A stretch of 64,000 nucleotides of DNA from Cellulomonas_A sp036279715 (lineage in GTDB: Bacteria; Actinomycetota; Actinomycetes; Actinomycetales; Cellulomonadaceae), in assembly GCF_036279715.1 (NCBI RefSeq), contig NZ_DASUIR010000065.1, positions 1 to 64,000 of the forward strand, read 5' to 3'. Under the pieces are notes generated by a model. That model had not been told where the DNA came from. It did not search any database and saw only the letters and a program-made list of their open reading frames with translations. Every line of letters starts with the position of its first letter. Position 1 is the first letter of the stretch. A program made the translations under genes and the position numbers. Of this stretch, positions 25,490-34,592 are shown piece after piece.

Positions 25490-26053
25490 CTACGCGAGGG
25501 CACGCTCGGGCTGCGCGAACCACACGCGCGTCTCGCCGTAGGTCCGGTCGTCGAAGCGTTCGAGGCCCGCGGACCAGGTCGGCTCGGGGCTGCGCGTCGA
25601 GCGTTCGACGACGAGCACCGCGTCGGCCGAGAGAGCCCCCGCCACGTCACCCAGGATCGCCGCCAGCTCGTCGTCCGGGACGTCGTAGGGCGGGTCGACG
25701 AGCACGAGGTCCCACGGTCCGACGACCGGGCGCGCCACGAACCGTTCGACGCGCTCGACGACGACTGTCACGGTGTCTCCGAAACCGAGCGTGACCACGT
25801 TGCGTCGGCAGACGTCGGCCGCAACCCGGGCCGACTCGACGAGCGTGACGGACGCCGCACCACGGCTCGCGGCCTCGAGCCCCAGCGCTCCGGACCCGGC
25901 GTACAGGTCGAGGACACGTGCGGCCGAGAGGGCGCCGAGGTGCTCGAGCCGCGAGAACAGCGCCTCGCGGACGCGGTCGCTCGTCGGGCGAGTTCCCTTC
26001 GGGGGGACCTGGAGGGTGCGACCACCGGCCGAGCCCGCGACGATCCGGGTCAT
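25490..26053 (-). CDS. rsmD: 16S rRNA (guanine966-N2)-methyltransferase RsmD
   Basis: This 187-residue SAM-dependent methyltransferase starts MTRIVAGSAGGRTLQVPPKGTRPTSDRVREALF, typical of RsmD. The SAM site is DLYAGSGALGLEA and the catalytic motif is DPPY (VDPPYD). ATG 26053 overlaps the stop of the upstream DUF6297 gene as ATGA. The rsmD-coaD pair is conserved in most bacteria. Confidence 0.95.
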   Translation of the reverse strand: MTRIVAGSAGGRTLQVPPKGTRPTSDRVREALFSRLEHLGALSAARVLDLYAGSGALGLEAASRGAASVTLVESARVAADVCRRNVVTLGFGDTVTVVVERVERFVARPVVGPWDLVLVDPPYDVPDDELAAILGDVAGALSADAVLVVERSTRSPEPTWSAGLERFDDRTYGETRVWFAQPERALA

Positions 26054-27732
26054 CGCCGGCTCTGCGGACCGGTCGCTGCCGAGGTGGCACCGGGCGCAGC
26101 CGTCCCGGAGGCGTCGGTCATGCGCTCCATCATCGACTTCGTGCTCGTGCTCGAGCAGACCGCGAAGACGATCGCGCTCACCGCGACCTGCGCGATGACG
26201 ACGGCCGACGGCACGTGGCCGAGCGCGACCGCGATCAGGACGGGGACGAGACCCAGCACGACGACGTCCGGCCCGCGCGCGAGCACCATCGTGACCCCCG
26301 CGGGCAGCGCGCCCATCGGCGTCGAGACGAGCGCGCCACCCCAGTCGGGCGCGGGGCGGTAGGCGGCCCGCACGGCCGCGCCGGCCCAGACAGGCGTCGA
26401 GACCACGCCGAGCGTGAGCCAGGACGTCAGATCCCCCGCCCAGGCCCCCACAGCGCCGAACGCGACGAGCGACCACACGAGCATGACGATGCCAGGCACG
26501 GCCATCCGCAGCCGGCGCACCTCACGTGCCGCGAGCGGCAGCAAGCGGTCGAGGATCGGCGACATCTCGGCGCGGCGCGCTCCCTCCCCGGTCGCGGTCA
26601 TGGCGACCGATCCGGCGACGACGAGGGCGATCGCGAAGCCGAGCCGACCGGCGAGCTGCGGCACGGCTCCGACGAGGACAGGGACGAGCGCGGCGACGAC
26701 GACCTGGACGAGGTGGCGCACGGATCGGAGCAGCACCGCCGCATCGGCGGAGATCAGTGCGGAGACCGGACCCCGCACCAGCCCGAACCGGGCCGAGCGC
26801 CGACGTCGAGGTGCCGCCGCGCTGTCGGTGAGCGCGCGCCCGAGCTCGCGCGAGTCCATCGAGACGACCGCGCCCGCGGCCTGGCTCGCGACCGACCCGC
26901 TCACACGCAACGAACGCGACGGGATGTGGTGCAGCCGACGGTCGACGACCACCGCGAGGCCGGCCACGACGACGACGAGGCCGGCGAGCGACCAGACGGG
27001 GATGGCCGGCAGACCGGCGGGGTGCCAGCCGAGCACCACACCGAGGACCGCGAGGACGGGCGCGGCGGCCAGCACGAGGTCACCCACGAGCGAGGTGGCG
27101 CCTCGCCGCACGTCGAAGGTCTGCGCGAGACTCGCCGCGAGCACGAGCGTGGCGGACGCCAGTCCGGCCGCCAGCGCGGCGACGACGACCTGCCCGCCGT
27201 GGTGGTCACCGAGCAGGCCACCGTCGAGGACGCCGAAGACGACCGCGCCGACGACCGCCGCCAGCAGAGGCAGACGGCGCGCGGACGGCCGCAGCAGCCC
27301 GCGTCGGTCGACCGGCAGACCGAGCCACCACGTCGCCTCGGCAGCCGCCGAGCCGACGGGACCGAGCCGGCCCGCGAGCGAGAGCAGCACCCCGGCGAGC
27401 CCGACGACGAGGACCAGGACAAGACCCGGCAGGCTCAGGCTGCTCGTGCCGGCCGTGGCCGGCTCACCGGCGGGCAGCGACGCGCGCAGCTGGCCCGCGA
27501 TGCCGAGCGCCATCCCGATGCCGATCGCGGTCGTGATGACGACGTAGTAGACGTCGCCGAGCAGCTCGCCGACGCTCGCGCCGCTGCGGAGGTTCGTCGC
27601 GGCGGCGGTGTACCGGCGGATCGAGCGGCCGGTCGGGAACGACCCGGTCGCCGCGGGGCCGACCAGGACGACCTCGGAGCCTGGGTCGCCGGACCCGACG
27701 ACCTCGTCGGTCAGCCCGGCGTCGTCGCTCAT
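26050..27732 (-). CDS. DUF6297 family membrane protein (ABC permease-like)
   Basis: The 560-residue product is strongly hydrophobic, with around ten to twelve predicted helices, and has a short polar N-terminus. It looks like DUF6297, a family found in actinobacteria beside lone ABC ATPases. The ATG overlaps the stop of the ATPase gene as ATGA, and its own stop overlaps the rsmD start the same way. It is therefore probably the permease of the ATPase just upstream. Substrate and direction are unknown. Confidence 0.78.
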   Translation of the reverse strand: MSDDAGLTDEVVGSGDPGSEVVLVGPAATGSFPTGRSIRRYTAAATNLRSGASVGELLGDVYYVVITTAIGIGMALGIAGQLRASLPAGEPATAGTSSLSLPGLVLVLVVGLAGVLLSLAGRLGPVGSAAAEATWWLGLPVDRRGLLRPSARRLPLLAAVVGAVVFGVLDGGLLGDHHGGQVVVAALAAGLASATLVLAASLAQTFDVRRGATSLVGDLVLAAAPVLAVLGVVLGWHPAGLPAIPVWSLAGLVVVVAGLAVVVDRRLHHIPSRSLRVSGSVASQAAGAVVSMDSRELGRALTDSAAAPRRRRSARFGLVRGPVSALISADAAVLLRSVRHLVQVVVAALVPVLVGAVPQLAGRLGFAIALVVAGSVAMTATGEGARRAEMSPILDRLLPLAAREVRRLRMAVPGIVMLVWSLVAFGAVGAWAGDLTSWLTLGVVSTPVWAGAAVRAAYRPAPDWGGALVSTPMGALPAGVTMVLARGPDVVVLGLVPVLIAVALGHVPSAVVIAQVAVSAIVFAVCSSTSTKSMMERMTDASGTAAPGATSAATGPQSRR

Positions 27733-28421
27733 CGCGGCCCCTGCTCGATGGCCGCGGCGGCCTCCTCGGCGCTCAGGAGTCGCGACACGTCGTCGGCGAT
27801 CAGCACGGCGCGGTCGGCGACCGCACGCAGCAGTGCCGGGTCGTGGGTCGCGAGGAGCACGGCGCCGCCCGACGCCTTCTCCGCGAGGAGCCGCTCCGCG
27901 AGCCGGAGGCGCATGCGCAGGTCGAGGCGCTGCTCGGGCTCGTCGAGCACCAGCAGCGCCCGCGGGCGGACGAACCCTGCGGCCAGCAGCAGCCGACGCC
28001 GTTGCCCCGACGACAGTGCGACCGGCAGCGACGTGCCGTGCTCGGTGAGCCCGAACTCCTCGAGCACCTCGTCGACGACCCTCTGGGCATCGCTGACGCC
28101 GTGGCCACGCGCGGTGAGGTACAGATGCTCCGCGACGGTGAGCGCCGGAAAGTACGCATCGTCGTCGAGGACGCTAGCGACCTTCGTGCGGAAGCCGACC
28201 TCGCGCTCGTCGACGGCCGCACCGAACACCTCGACCGAGCCGCCGGCGGGGTCGAGCAGCCCGAGCACGGCACGCAGCACGGTGGACTTGCCCGAACCGT
28301 TGGCACCCACGAGCGCGATCACCCGCCCGGGCGCGAGCGTGAACGACACGGGTGCGCACACTGGCTCGCCGCCGTATCCGACGAGGAGATCTTTGGCCCG
28401 GATGGCGGGGGTCTTCGACAC
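27729..28421 (-). CDS. ABC transporter ATP-binding protein
   Basis: The 230-residue ATPase has Walker A GANGSGKST, a signature helix LSSGQRRRLLLAAG and Walker B ALLVLDEPEQRLD, with the switch His in ATHDPALL. GTG 28421 lies seven bases after TACGCT, a plausible leaderless start; ATG 28439 is the alternative. It overlaps the DUF6297 gene by four bases. The Q-loop region is consistent with an exporter-type subunit, but the cargo is not known. Confidence 0.88.
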   Translation of the reverse strand: MSKTPAIRAKDLLVGYGGEPVCAPVSFTLAPGRVIALVGANGSGKSTVLRAVLGLLDPAGGSVEVFGAAVDEREVGFRTKVASVLDDDAYFPALTVAEHLYLTARGHGVSDAQRVVDEVLEEFGLTEHGTSLPVALSSGQRRRLLLAAGFVRPRALLVLDEPEQRLDLRMRLRLAERLLAEKASGGAVLLATHDPALLRAVADRAVLIADDVSRLLSAEEAAAAIEQGPR

Positions 28422-28455
28422 GCCCGACAGCGTACGCATCCCTGCTGGGCCCGCG

Positions 28456-30831
28456 TCACGCGCGGTCGATGAACTCCTCGCGCTCTCCGACGAGCAGCCG
28501 GTCGATCGCTGCGCGCAGCTCCGGGTGCGCCCGCAGCTCCGGATCGGCGCCGACGACCTCGCGTGCGTCGGCTCGGGCCCGCTCGATGACCGCACCGTCC
28601 CGAGCCACCCGCAGCAGGCGCAGCGAGCTCGCCCCGCCCGACTGCGCGGCACCCAGGACGTCGCCCTCGCGCCGCAGCTCGAGGTCGACCGCGGCGAGCT
28701 CGAACCCGTCGGTGGTCGCGGCCAGCGTGGCGAGGCGCGCAGCAGCCGGGCTGCCGTCGGGCGCGTCGGCGACGAGGAGGCACAGCCCGGGGGCGGCGCC
28801 ACGACCCACTCGGCCGCGCAGCTGGTGCAGCTGGGAGATGCCGAACCTGTCCGCATCGAGGACGACCATCGCTGTCGCGTCCGTGACGTCGACGCCGACC
28901 TCGATGACCGTGGTGGACACCAGCACGGGCACGCGCCCGGACGTGAACTCTGCGAGCACCCGGTCCTTCTCGTCCGCCGCCATGCGCCCGTGCAGCGTCC
29001 CGATCTCGATCCCCGCGAGCGCCGGCAGGGCGCGCAGCTCGTCGGCGACCTCGAGCACCGCGCGCAGGGGCCGACGCGGTGGCGCCCCCGCGTCGACGCC
29101 CAGCAGGTCGACGCCCAGCCCGTCGACGCTCGGCTCGTCGACGCTCGGCTCGTCGGCGTCCGGGTCGTCGGCGGGAGCCGCGGCCTCGTCCCACGAGAGC
29201 AGGTCCGCACCGTCGTCGTCCCCTGCGCCGCGGCCAGAGGCGCTGCGGCGGCGGGCCCCTGGCTGCTCGTCGTCCGGGTCGATCCGCGGGCACACGACGT
29301 AGGCGCGGCCGCCCTTCTCGACCTCCTCGCGCACCCGTTGCCACGTGCGTGCCACCCAGGTCGTGTTGTCGGCGGGCACCACGACCGTCGTGACGCCGCT
29401 GCGACCCGCCGGGATCTCTGAGAGCGTCGAGGTCTCGAGGTCGCCGAAGACAGTCATCGCCACGGTGCGCGGGATCGGTGTCGCGGTCATGACGAGCAGG
29501 TGCGGCGTCTGGGCGGCCTTGGCCCGCAGCGTGTCGCGCTGCTCGACGCCGAACCTGTGCTGCTCGTCGACGATCACGAGCCCGAGGTCCGCGAACTGGA
29601 CCGTCTCCGAGAGCAGGGCGTGGGTCCCCACGACGATCCCCGCGCGCCCGCTCGCCGCGTCGAGCAGGTTCTCGCGTCGGACCGACGCCCCCTGCGAGCC
29701 GGTGAGCAGCGCCACGCGGGTGCTCAGGTCGTCGCCGCCGAGGAAACCTCCCTCCGCGAGATCGCCCAGGAGGGCACGCAGCGTGCGCACGTGCTGCGCC
29801 GCGAGCACCTCGGTCGGGGCCAGCAGCGCTGCTTGCCCGCGCGCGTCGACGACCTGGAGCATCGCTCGCAGGGCCACGACGGTCTTGCCGGAGCCGACCT
29901 CGCCCTGCAGCAGCCGCTGCATGGGGTGCGCGGCTGCGAGCTCGACCTCGAGCTCCGCACCGACGGCCCGCTGGCCGTCGGTGAGCGTGAACGGCAGGCG
30001 GGCGTCGAACGCGTCGAGGAGCCCGCCGGCGACCCGCGGACGGGCAACGGCCGGTGAGCCCGCCGCCAGCTGCCGGCGCCGCGCGAGCTCGGCCTGGAGC
30101 ACGAACGCCTCCTCGTAGCGCAGGCGGTCCCGCCCGCGGCGCCACTGCTCGTCGGTGAACGGCTCGTGCACGTCGGTGAGCGCCTCGCGCAGGCCGACGA
30201 GCCCGCGCGCCGACCGGACCTCCGCCGGGATCGGGTCGGGCAGGTCGGCGTCGGTCAGGGGATCCAGCACCGTGCGCACACAGCGCTGGATGCGCCAGGT
30301 CGGGACGGCGGCAGAGGCCGGGTAGAGCGGGATCGGACGCGACGCCTCGACGAGCGCCGCCGCCTCGTCGTCCGCGTCCACGCCGATGAGCTGGTAGTCG
30401 GGGTGCGTGAGCTGGCGCTGACCGCGGTAGTCGGACACGACCCCGGTGAACAGACCCGTCCGCCCGGGCACGAGGCGCTGCTCGTGCACGCGCAGCACGC
30501 CTCGCCGCTTCGCGAAGAACGTCAGCTGCAGCGTGCGCACGCCGTCGGTCACGACCGCCTGGAGCATCGCGCCGCCGCGCGAGCGCATCTCGCGGACCGT
30601 GACCTGGCGAACTTCCGCCTGCACCGTGACGTGCTCACCGACGGCGAGGTCGGTGAGGTTCGTGAAGGTCCCCGGCTCGGTGTACCGGCGCGGGTAGTGC
30701 CGCAGCAGGTCGCCCGTGGTCCTCAGGCCGAGCTTGGCGAGGGGGGCAGCGGTCCGCTCACCCAGCACCCGGGCGAGCGCCTCGTCCACCCGCGCACCCG
30801 GCCGCACGACGGCGTCGTCGGGCACGCTCAC
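28456..30831 (-). CDS. recG: ATP-dependent DNA helicase RecG
   Basis: The 791-residue helicase remodels stalled forks and Holliday junctions. An N-terminal wedge/OB domain precedes Walker A GEVGSGKT near residue 309, the DEQH box (VDEQHRFG), MTATPIPRT and the QLRGRVGRG motif. The protein is longer than the usual 680-740 residues because of an acidic Asp/Ala/Ser-rich insert at about residues 517-585, lying between helicase motifs in the second RecA-like lobe. The GTG start has GGAGG six bases upstream. Confidence 0.95.
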   Translation of the reverse strand: MSVPDDAVVRPGARVDEALARVLGERTAAPLAKLGLRTTGDLLRHYPRRYTEPGTFTNLTDLAVGEHVTVQAEVRQVTVREMRSRGGAMLQAVVTDGVRTLQLTFFAKRRGVLRVHEQRLVPGRTGLFTGVVSDYRGQRQLTHPDYQLIGVDADDEAAALVEASRPIPLYPASAAVPTWRIQRCVRTVLDPLTDADLPDPIPAEVRSARGLVGLREALTDVHEPFTDEQWRRGRDRLRYEEAFVLQAELARRRQLAAGSPAVARPRVAGGLLDAFDARLPFTLTDGQRAVGAELEVELAAAHPMQRLLQGEVGSGKTVVALRAMLQVVDARGQAALLAPTEVLAAQHVRTLRALLGDLAEGGFLGGDDLSTRVALLTGSQGASVRRENLLDAASGRAGIVVGTHALLSETVQFADLGLVIVDEQHRFGVEQRDTLRAKAAQTPHLLVMTATPIPRTVAMTVFGDLETSTLSEIPAGRSGVTTVVVPADNTTWVARTWQRVREEVEKGGRAYVVCPRIDPDDEQPGARRRSASGRGAGDDDGADLLSWDEAAAPADDPDADEPSVDEPSVDGLGVDLLGVDAGAPPRRPLRAVLEVADELRALPALAGIEIGTLHGRMAADEKDRVLAEFTSGRVPVLVSTTVIEVGVDVTDATAMVVLDADRFGISQLHQLRGRVGRGAAPGLCLLVADAPDGSPAAARLATLAATTDGFELAAVDLELRREGDVLGAAQSGGASSLRLLRVARDGAVIERARADAREVVGADPELRAHPELRAAIDRLLVGEREEFIDRA
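29121..29150. repeat. 15-nt tandem repeat within recG
   Basis: Two identical 15-base units (CGTCGACGCTCGGCT) lie head to tail, flanked by degenerate copies. They encode repeated DEPSV on the minus strand. The repeat sits inside the acidic insert of RecG and keeps the frame. Confidence 0.8.
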
Positions 30832-30856
30832 CGGGCACCTCCGGTCGATCGACGCA

Positions 30857-32398
30857 TCAGTCCAGCCCCAACCAGAACGCCGGCAGCCCCGGCACCGGAC
30901 CCGTGCCGAGCACCGCGAGGTCCGGCCACCGTCGCGCGAGGGTGGCCTCGAGCGCCGCCCGCAGGCCGTGGTCGACGGTGGCGCCCGTCAGGATCGTCAG
31001 GGTCTGCCGAGCGCCGGCGCCCGCACCCACCGCGACCCCCGCGAGGAGGGCCTCGAACGCCGCGAGCGCCTCGGCCAGATCGGCGTGCTCCACGACCGTG
31101 CTCCGCAGGCGCGCCAACGCCGCCATGGCACCGGCGACCCTGCGCGCGGGATCCTCGGCGCCCGCGAGCGCGATGACGGCGACTGTGACGCCCAGGTCGT
31201 CGTGCGCGTCGAGCACGTCGACCGTCGTCCCGCTCGGGGCGAGAGACCGCGCTGCCTCACGGGCTACGTGCGCGCCCGACGCGTCCCCGGGGAGGACGAC
31301 GACCCGACGCGTCCCCGTGTCGGTGATCGCTCGCACGAGGTGACGCGCCTCAAGCCCCGCCCCGTCGCAGCGCACCAGCGTGACCGCCCCCGCGAGCGCG
31401 TGAGCGGCCGCCAGGTCGGACGACCCGGTGCACGCGACCACACCGAGATCGTGCGGGGCACCGTCCCCGATGCGACCGCCGAGCAGACGCACGACGACCT
31501 GCTCCCGCGGCCCGAGCGCCGCTGCCTCGATCGCCCGCTCTGGGTGGTCGGTGTGGACGTGGACCTGCCACACGCCGTCGGCACCGACGACCGCCACCGA
31601 GTCGCCGAGCCCGTTCATGCCGGTGAGCAGGGCCGGCCCGAGATCGGCCCGTTCGCCCGGTGCACCGGTGGCCCGCACGAGCAGCATGACTTCGAACGCC
31701 CCGCCGCCCTCAGGCGCGACGTGCGTTGCGACGACGTCGGTCGGCTCGGGCAGCCACGACAGGTCGCGCCCGGCATCCGCGGGGGCGCCGTCTCTGTCCA
31801 CGACGTCGCGGAGAGAGTCGAGCAGGACGAGCAGCGCGCAGGCCCCTGCGTCGACGACCTGGGCGGCGGCCAGGACCGGGTGCTGCGCGCTGATCTGCGC
31901 CAGCGCGGCGTGCGCCTCCGTCGACACCACGGCCAGCACCTCCGAGAGGTCGGCACCCGCGTCCGCCGCGCGCAGCGCCGAGTCGGCGACCACGCGCGCG
32001 AGGGTGAGGACAGTGCCCTCCTGGGGATCGGCCACCGCACCGAGGGCCGCCTCGCCGGCCGCGGCCAGCGCGCTGGCAAGATCGGCCGGACCGGCAGACG
32101 ACGTCAGCGCTCCCGCCAGACCCTCGAGGTACTGGCTCACGATCACGCCCGAGTTGCCGCGGGCAGACAGCAGCGCGCCGCTCGCGAACGCGCGGGCCAC
32201 GGCGTCGGCCCCCGCCGGGCCCTCGAGCGCGGCCACGGCGTCGGCGCCGCCCGCGACGGTGAGCAGCACGTTGGTCCCGGTGTCCGCGTCGGCGACAGGG
32301 AAGACGTTCACGGCGTCGATGCGTGCGCGCGCCGCGCCGAGAGCGGCCGTGGCTGCGTGCGCCCAGGCGCGCACATCCGTCCCGTCCAGGCGTTGCAC
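30857..32398 (-). CDS. DAK2/DhaL-domain protein, FakA-like
   Basis: The 513-residue product begins with a DhaL kinase domain. The metal-phosphate loop is VFPVADADTGTN, and LLSARGNSGVI is present. A long C-terminal half resembles YloV/FakA. FakA phosphorylates fatty acids bound to a FakB (DegV) partner; no FakB gene is in the window, so that role is inferred. GTG 32398 was chosen because the sequence further upstream has no family resemblance. It lies 25 bases upstream of recG, divergent from rpmB. Confidence 0.82.
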   Translation of the reverse strand: MQRLDGTDVRAWAHAATAALGAARARIDAVNVFPVADADTGTNVLLTVAGGADAVAALEGPAGADAVARAFASGALLSARGNSGVIVSQYLEGLAGALTSSAGPADLASALAAAGEAALGAVADPQEGTVLTLARVVADSALRAADAGADLSEVLAVVSTEAHAALAQISAQHPVLAAAQVVDAGACALLVLLDSLRDVVDRDGAPADAGRDLSWLPEPTDVVATHVAPEGGGAFEVMLLVRATGAPGERADLGPALLTGMNGLGDSVAVVGADGVWQVHVHTDHPERAIEAAALGPREQVVVRLLGGRIGDGAPHDLGVVACTGSSDLAAAHALAGAVTLVRCDGAGLEARHLVRAITDTGTRRVVVLPGDASGAHVAREAARSLAPSGTTVDVLDAHDDLGVTVAVIALAGAEDPARRVAGAMAALARLRSTVVEHADLAEALAAFEALLAGVAVGAGAGARQTLTILTGATVDHGLRAALEATLARRWPDLAVLGTGPVPGLPAFWLGLD

Positions 32399-32456
32399 CG
32401 CGTTCCCGTCCTCGTCTCGTCGTGCGTCCCCACACGATGCCGCATCGGACCCACAT

Positions 32457-32486
32457 TTGGGTCGCGCCGCCCGCATGGGCTAGTCT
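32457..32486 (+). promoter_or_regulatory. Promoter for rpmB
   Basis: TTGGGT (32457-32462) and TAGTCT (32481-32486) are 18 bases apart on the plus strand. Transcription would begin near 32493, leaving a leader of about 137 bases before the rpmB GTG. No named riboswitch or leader motif was recognised. Confidence 0.5.
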
Positions 32487-32629
32487 TTCCAGGTTGCCCG
32501 GCCGTGTCCGGGCGCAGGTGGCGCACCCGTGCTCGACGGACAGCATCCGCTGGACGGCAGCGTGTCGCGCCCCACCCCAGACCAAGACAGGCCGCTCTGC
32601 GGCGTGCATGACCGAACCAGGAGAAGACC

Positions 32630-32821
32630 GTGGCTGCTAACTGCGACGTCTGCGCCAAGGGCCCGAGCTTCGGGAACAGCGTCTCGCACTCTCACCAGCG
32701 GACGCGCCGCCGCTGGAACCCGAACATCCAGCGTGTGCGTGCCGTCGTCGCCGGCACCCCCAAGCGCCTGAACGTCTGCACGTCGTGCCTCAAGGCCGGC
32801 AAGGTGCAGCGCGCGGTCTGA
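32630..32821 (+). CDS. rpmB: 50S ribosomal protein L28
   Basis: The 63-residue bL28 begins MAANCDVCAKGPSFGNSVSHSHQ and contains RRRWNPNIQRVR. Two CxxC pairs (CDVC and CTSC) show the zinc-binding form rather than the zinc-free paralogue. The GTG start is preceded by AGGAG. It stands alone on the plus strand with its own promoter and a strong terminator. Confidence 0.97.
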   Translation: MAANCDVCAKGPSFGNSVSHSHQRTRRRWNPNIQRVRAVVAGTPKRLNVCTSCLKAGKVQRAV

Positions 32822-32839
32822 CCGCCACCCCAGACTCGA

Positions 32840-32879
32840 CCCGAAGGCCCGCGAGGTTCGTTCCTCGTGGGCCTTCGGG
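32840..32879 (+). terminator. Strong hairpin terminator after rpmB
   Basis: A 17-base stem runs from 32840-32856 to 32863-32879 with a six-base loop TTCGTT. All positions pair, with one G-U wobble. It starts 19 bases after the rpmB stop. No T-tract follows, as is usual in this group. Confidence 0.85.
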
Positions 32880-32908
32880 CTGCCCACCCCGTGTGGCATC
32901 GTGAGGGC

Positions 32909-33433
32909 ATGGTCGAACAGCTCGACGAAGTGACGATCCGTGCTGCCGTCGAGGCCGACGCCGCGGCGATCGCGAACGTCCATGTGCATTCCTGGCGGGA
33001 GGCCTACGAGGGCATCGTCCCCGCAGAGCACCTCGCGGCTCTCGACCCGGTGACGCGTGCGGCCGAGTGGACGCAGTTCCTGCGCAACGGTCCCCACGAC
33101 CACGTCCGGACGTGGCTCGCGGAGTCGCCGTCGGGCGTGCTCGGATTCGTCACCCTGGGACCGGCGCGCGACGAGGATGCGAACCGCGGCGACCACGAGA
33201 TCTACTCGATCTACCTCGAGCCCGGCGCCTGGGGGCACGGCGTCGCGCGCGACCTCCTGCGGACGGTCATCTCCGAGGTCGGCGGTCGATCGGCCCTGAC
33301 CCTGTGGGTGCTCGCGGCGAACGAGCGCGCCCGCCACTTCTATCGCCGCAACGGCTTCCAGGCCGACGGCACCGAGCGTTTCGAGGACGTCGGCGGCGCC
33401 GAGCTGCTCGAGGTCCGCTACCGCCGCGGCTGA
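32909..33433 (+). CDS. GNAT family N-acetyltransferase
   Basis: The 174-residue protein has the GNAT fold. The acetyl-CoA loop is LEPGAWGHGVARDLL, a variant of Q/RxxGxG/A. The C-terminal NERARHFYRRNGFQADG strand-helix is typical. The N-terminal VHVHSWREAYEGIVP resembles the RimI/YjcF-type acetyltransferases. The substrate is unknown. It ends 16 bases inside the convergent thiL 3' end. Confidence 0.88.
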   Translation: MVEQLDEVTIRAAVEADAAAIANVHVHSWREAYEGIVPAEHLAALDPVTRAAEWTQFLRNGPHDHVRTWLAESPSGVLGFVTLGPARDEDANRGDHEIYSIYLEPGAWGHGVARDLLRTVISEVGGRSALTLWVLAANERARHFYRRNGFQADGTERFEDVGGAELLEVRYRRG

Positions 33434-34470
33434 CTGCCTGCCTGGACCGCCCGGCCCGCAGCGGACTCGCGTGCGAAGTGGTCCCAGCCCGGCGATCCCG
33501 GGCCGGGCGCGACGCCACCGACCAGCACGCGCAGGACGTCCGACCCGGTGCCGTCGCCCGCGGGCGCCGCGCGCACCCGACCGACCACCCGGAACGGCGC
33601 GGGCACAGGAGCCCCGGCGGGGAACGTCGCGAGCAGTCCGTGATCCTCTCCCCCGGTCAGCACCCAGTCGCGCGCGTGGGCGCCGAGCGCGGCCGCTGCC
33701 TCGGACAACCGCCCGAGGTCGGCCGCGAAGACCTCGGCCGGTTCGTCGAGGTCGAGCACGACGCCGCTGGCGCGCGCGATCCGGCCGGCGTCGCGCAGCA
33801 GGCCGTCGGACACGTCGAGCATCGCCGTCGCTCCGGAGCGCGCAGCGAGCGGCCCCGCGGACAACGGCGGCTCGGGCCGCAGGTAGGCACCGACGAGTCC
33901 GGCGTCGAGCTCGCCGCGGCCGGCCTCGAGCAGGGCCAGCCCCGCCGCGGACCACCCCCGCACGCCGGCGTGCGCCACGATGTCACCCGGCCGGGCGCCG
34001 GACCGGAGCACGGGCTCACGGCCGGCCAGATCACCGTGCACCGTGACGGCGACCACCGCGACGGGCCCGGAGGACAGGTCGCCGCCGACGACCCCGACGC
34101 CGAGGGGTGCGCAGACGGCCGCGAGGCCGCGCGCGAGCCCTTCGACCCACGATGCGGGCAGGTCGGCCGGCGCGACGAGCGCCACGACGAGCGCGGTCGG
34201 GCTCGCCCCCATCGCCGCGATGTCGGCGAGGTTCTGAGCGGCGGCTCGACGGCCCACGTCCTCCCCGCTCGACCAGCGCCGGCGGAAGTGGCGGTCCTCG
34301 ACGAGCACGTCGGTCGACACGACGACGCGCCCGTCCGGCGCGGCCACGACGGCGGCGTCGTCCCCGGGGGGCACCAGCGTGGCATCCCCCAGCGGCAGCT
34401 GCGGGAAGATCAGCGCGAGCAGCCCGTCCTCGGACAGGTCGGCGACGGTCGGCTCGTCAGGGGAACTCAC
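33418..34470 (-). CDS. thiL: Thiamine-monophosphate kinase ThiL
   Basis: The 350-residue enzyme phosphorylates thiamine monophosphate to the active diphosphate. Conserved stretches include PPGDDAAVV, STDVLVEDRHF, GGDLSSG, MLDVSDGLLRDAGRIA and LTGGEDHGLLATFP. I chose GTG 34470 because a TACGGT -10 lies seven bases upstream, which fits a leaderless start; GTG 34479 is less likely. The 3' end overlaps the GNAT gene by 16 bases. Confidence 0.95.
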   Translation of the reverse strand: MSSPDEPTVADLSEDGLLALIFPQLPLGDATLVPPGDDAAVVAAPDGRVVVSTDVLVEDRHFRRRWSSGEDVGRRAAAQNLADIAAMGASPTALVVALVAPADLPASWVEGLARGLAAVCAPLGVGVVGGDLSSGPVAVVAVTVHGDLAGREPVLRSGARPGDIVAHAGVRGWSAAGLALLEAGRGELDAGLVGAYLRPEPPLSAGPLAARSGATAMLDVSDGLLRDAGRIARASGVVLDLDEPAEVFAADLGRLSEAAAALGAHARDWVLTGGEDHGLLATFPAGAPVPAPFRVVGRVRAAPAGDGTGSDVLRVLVGGVAPGPGSPGWDHFARESAAGRAVQAGSQPRR

Positions 34471-34592
34471 GTGCGCCACCGTATCCCGCCCGCGCGCTGC
34501 CTCCGGTCGGTCTCCGTGCTGCCCCGGCCAGCCTCCGTCTCCGCGGCAGAGAGACGCACGAACCGGGGCGTCGGAGGCGTTAGCGTGACAGC

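Noticed and set aside
28420..28445. An in-frame upstream extension of the ABC ATPase into the recG region
   Set aside because: Upstream sequence overlaps recG and shows no ABC-type motif; GTG 28421 with a -10 seven bases before it is better.
25918..29421. A 1167-codon open frame on the plus strand opposite rsmD, the DUF6297 gene, the ABC gene and part of recG
   Set aside because: It covers four convincing minus-strand genes and its product is Arg/Asp/His-rich, as expected for a shadow frame.
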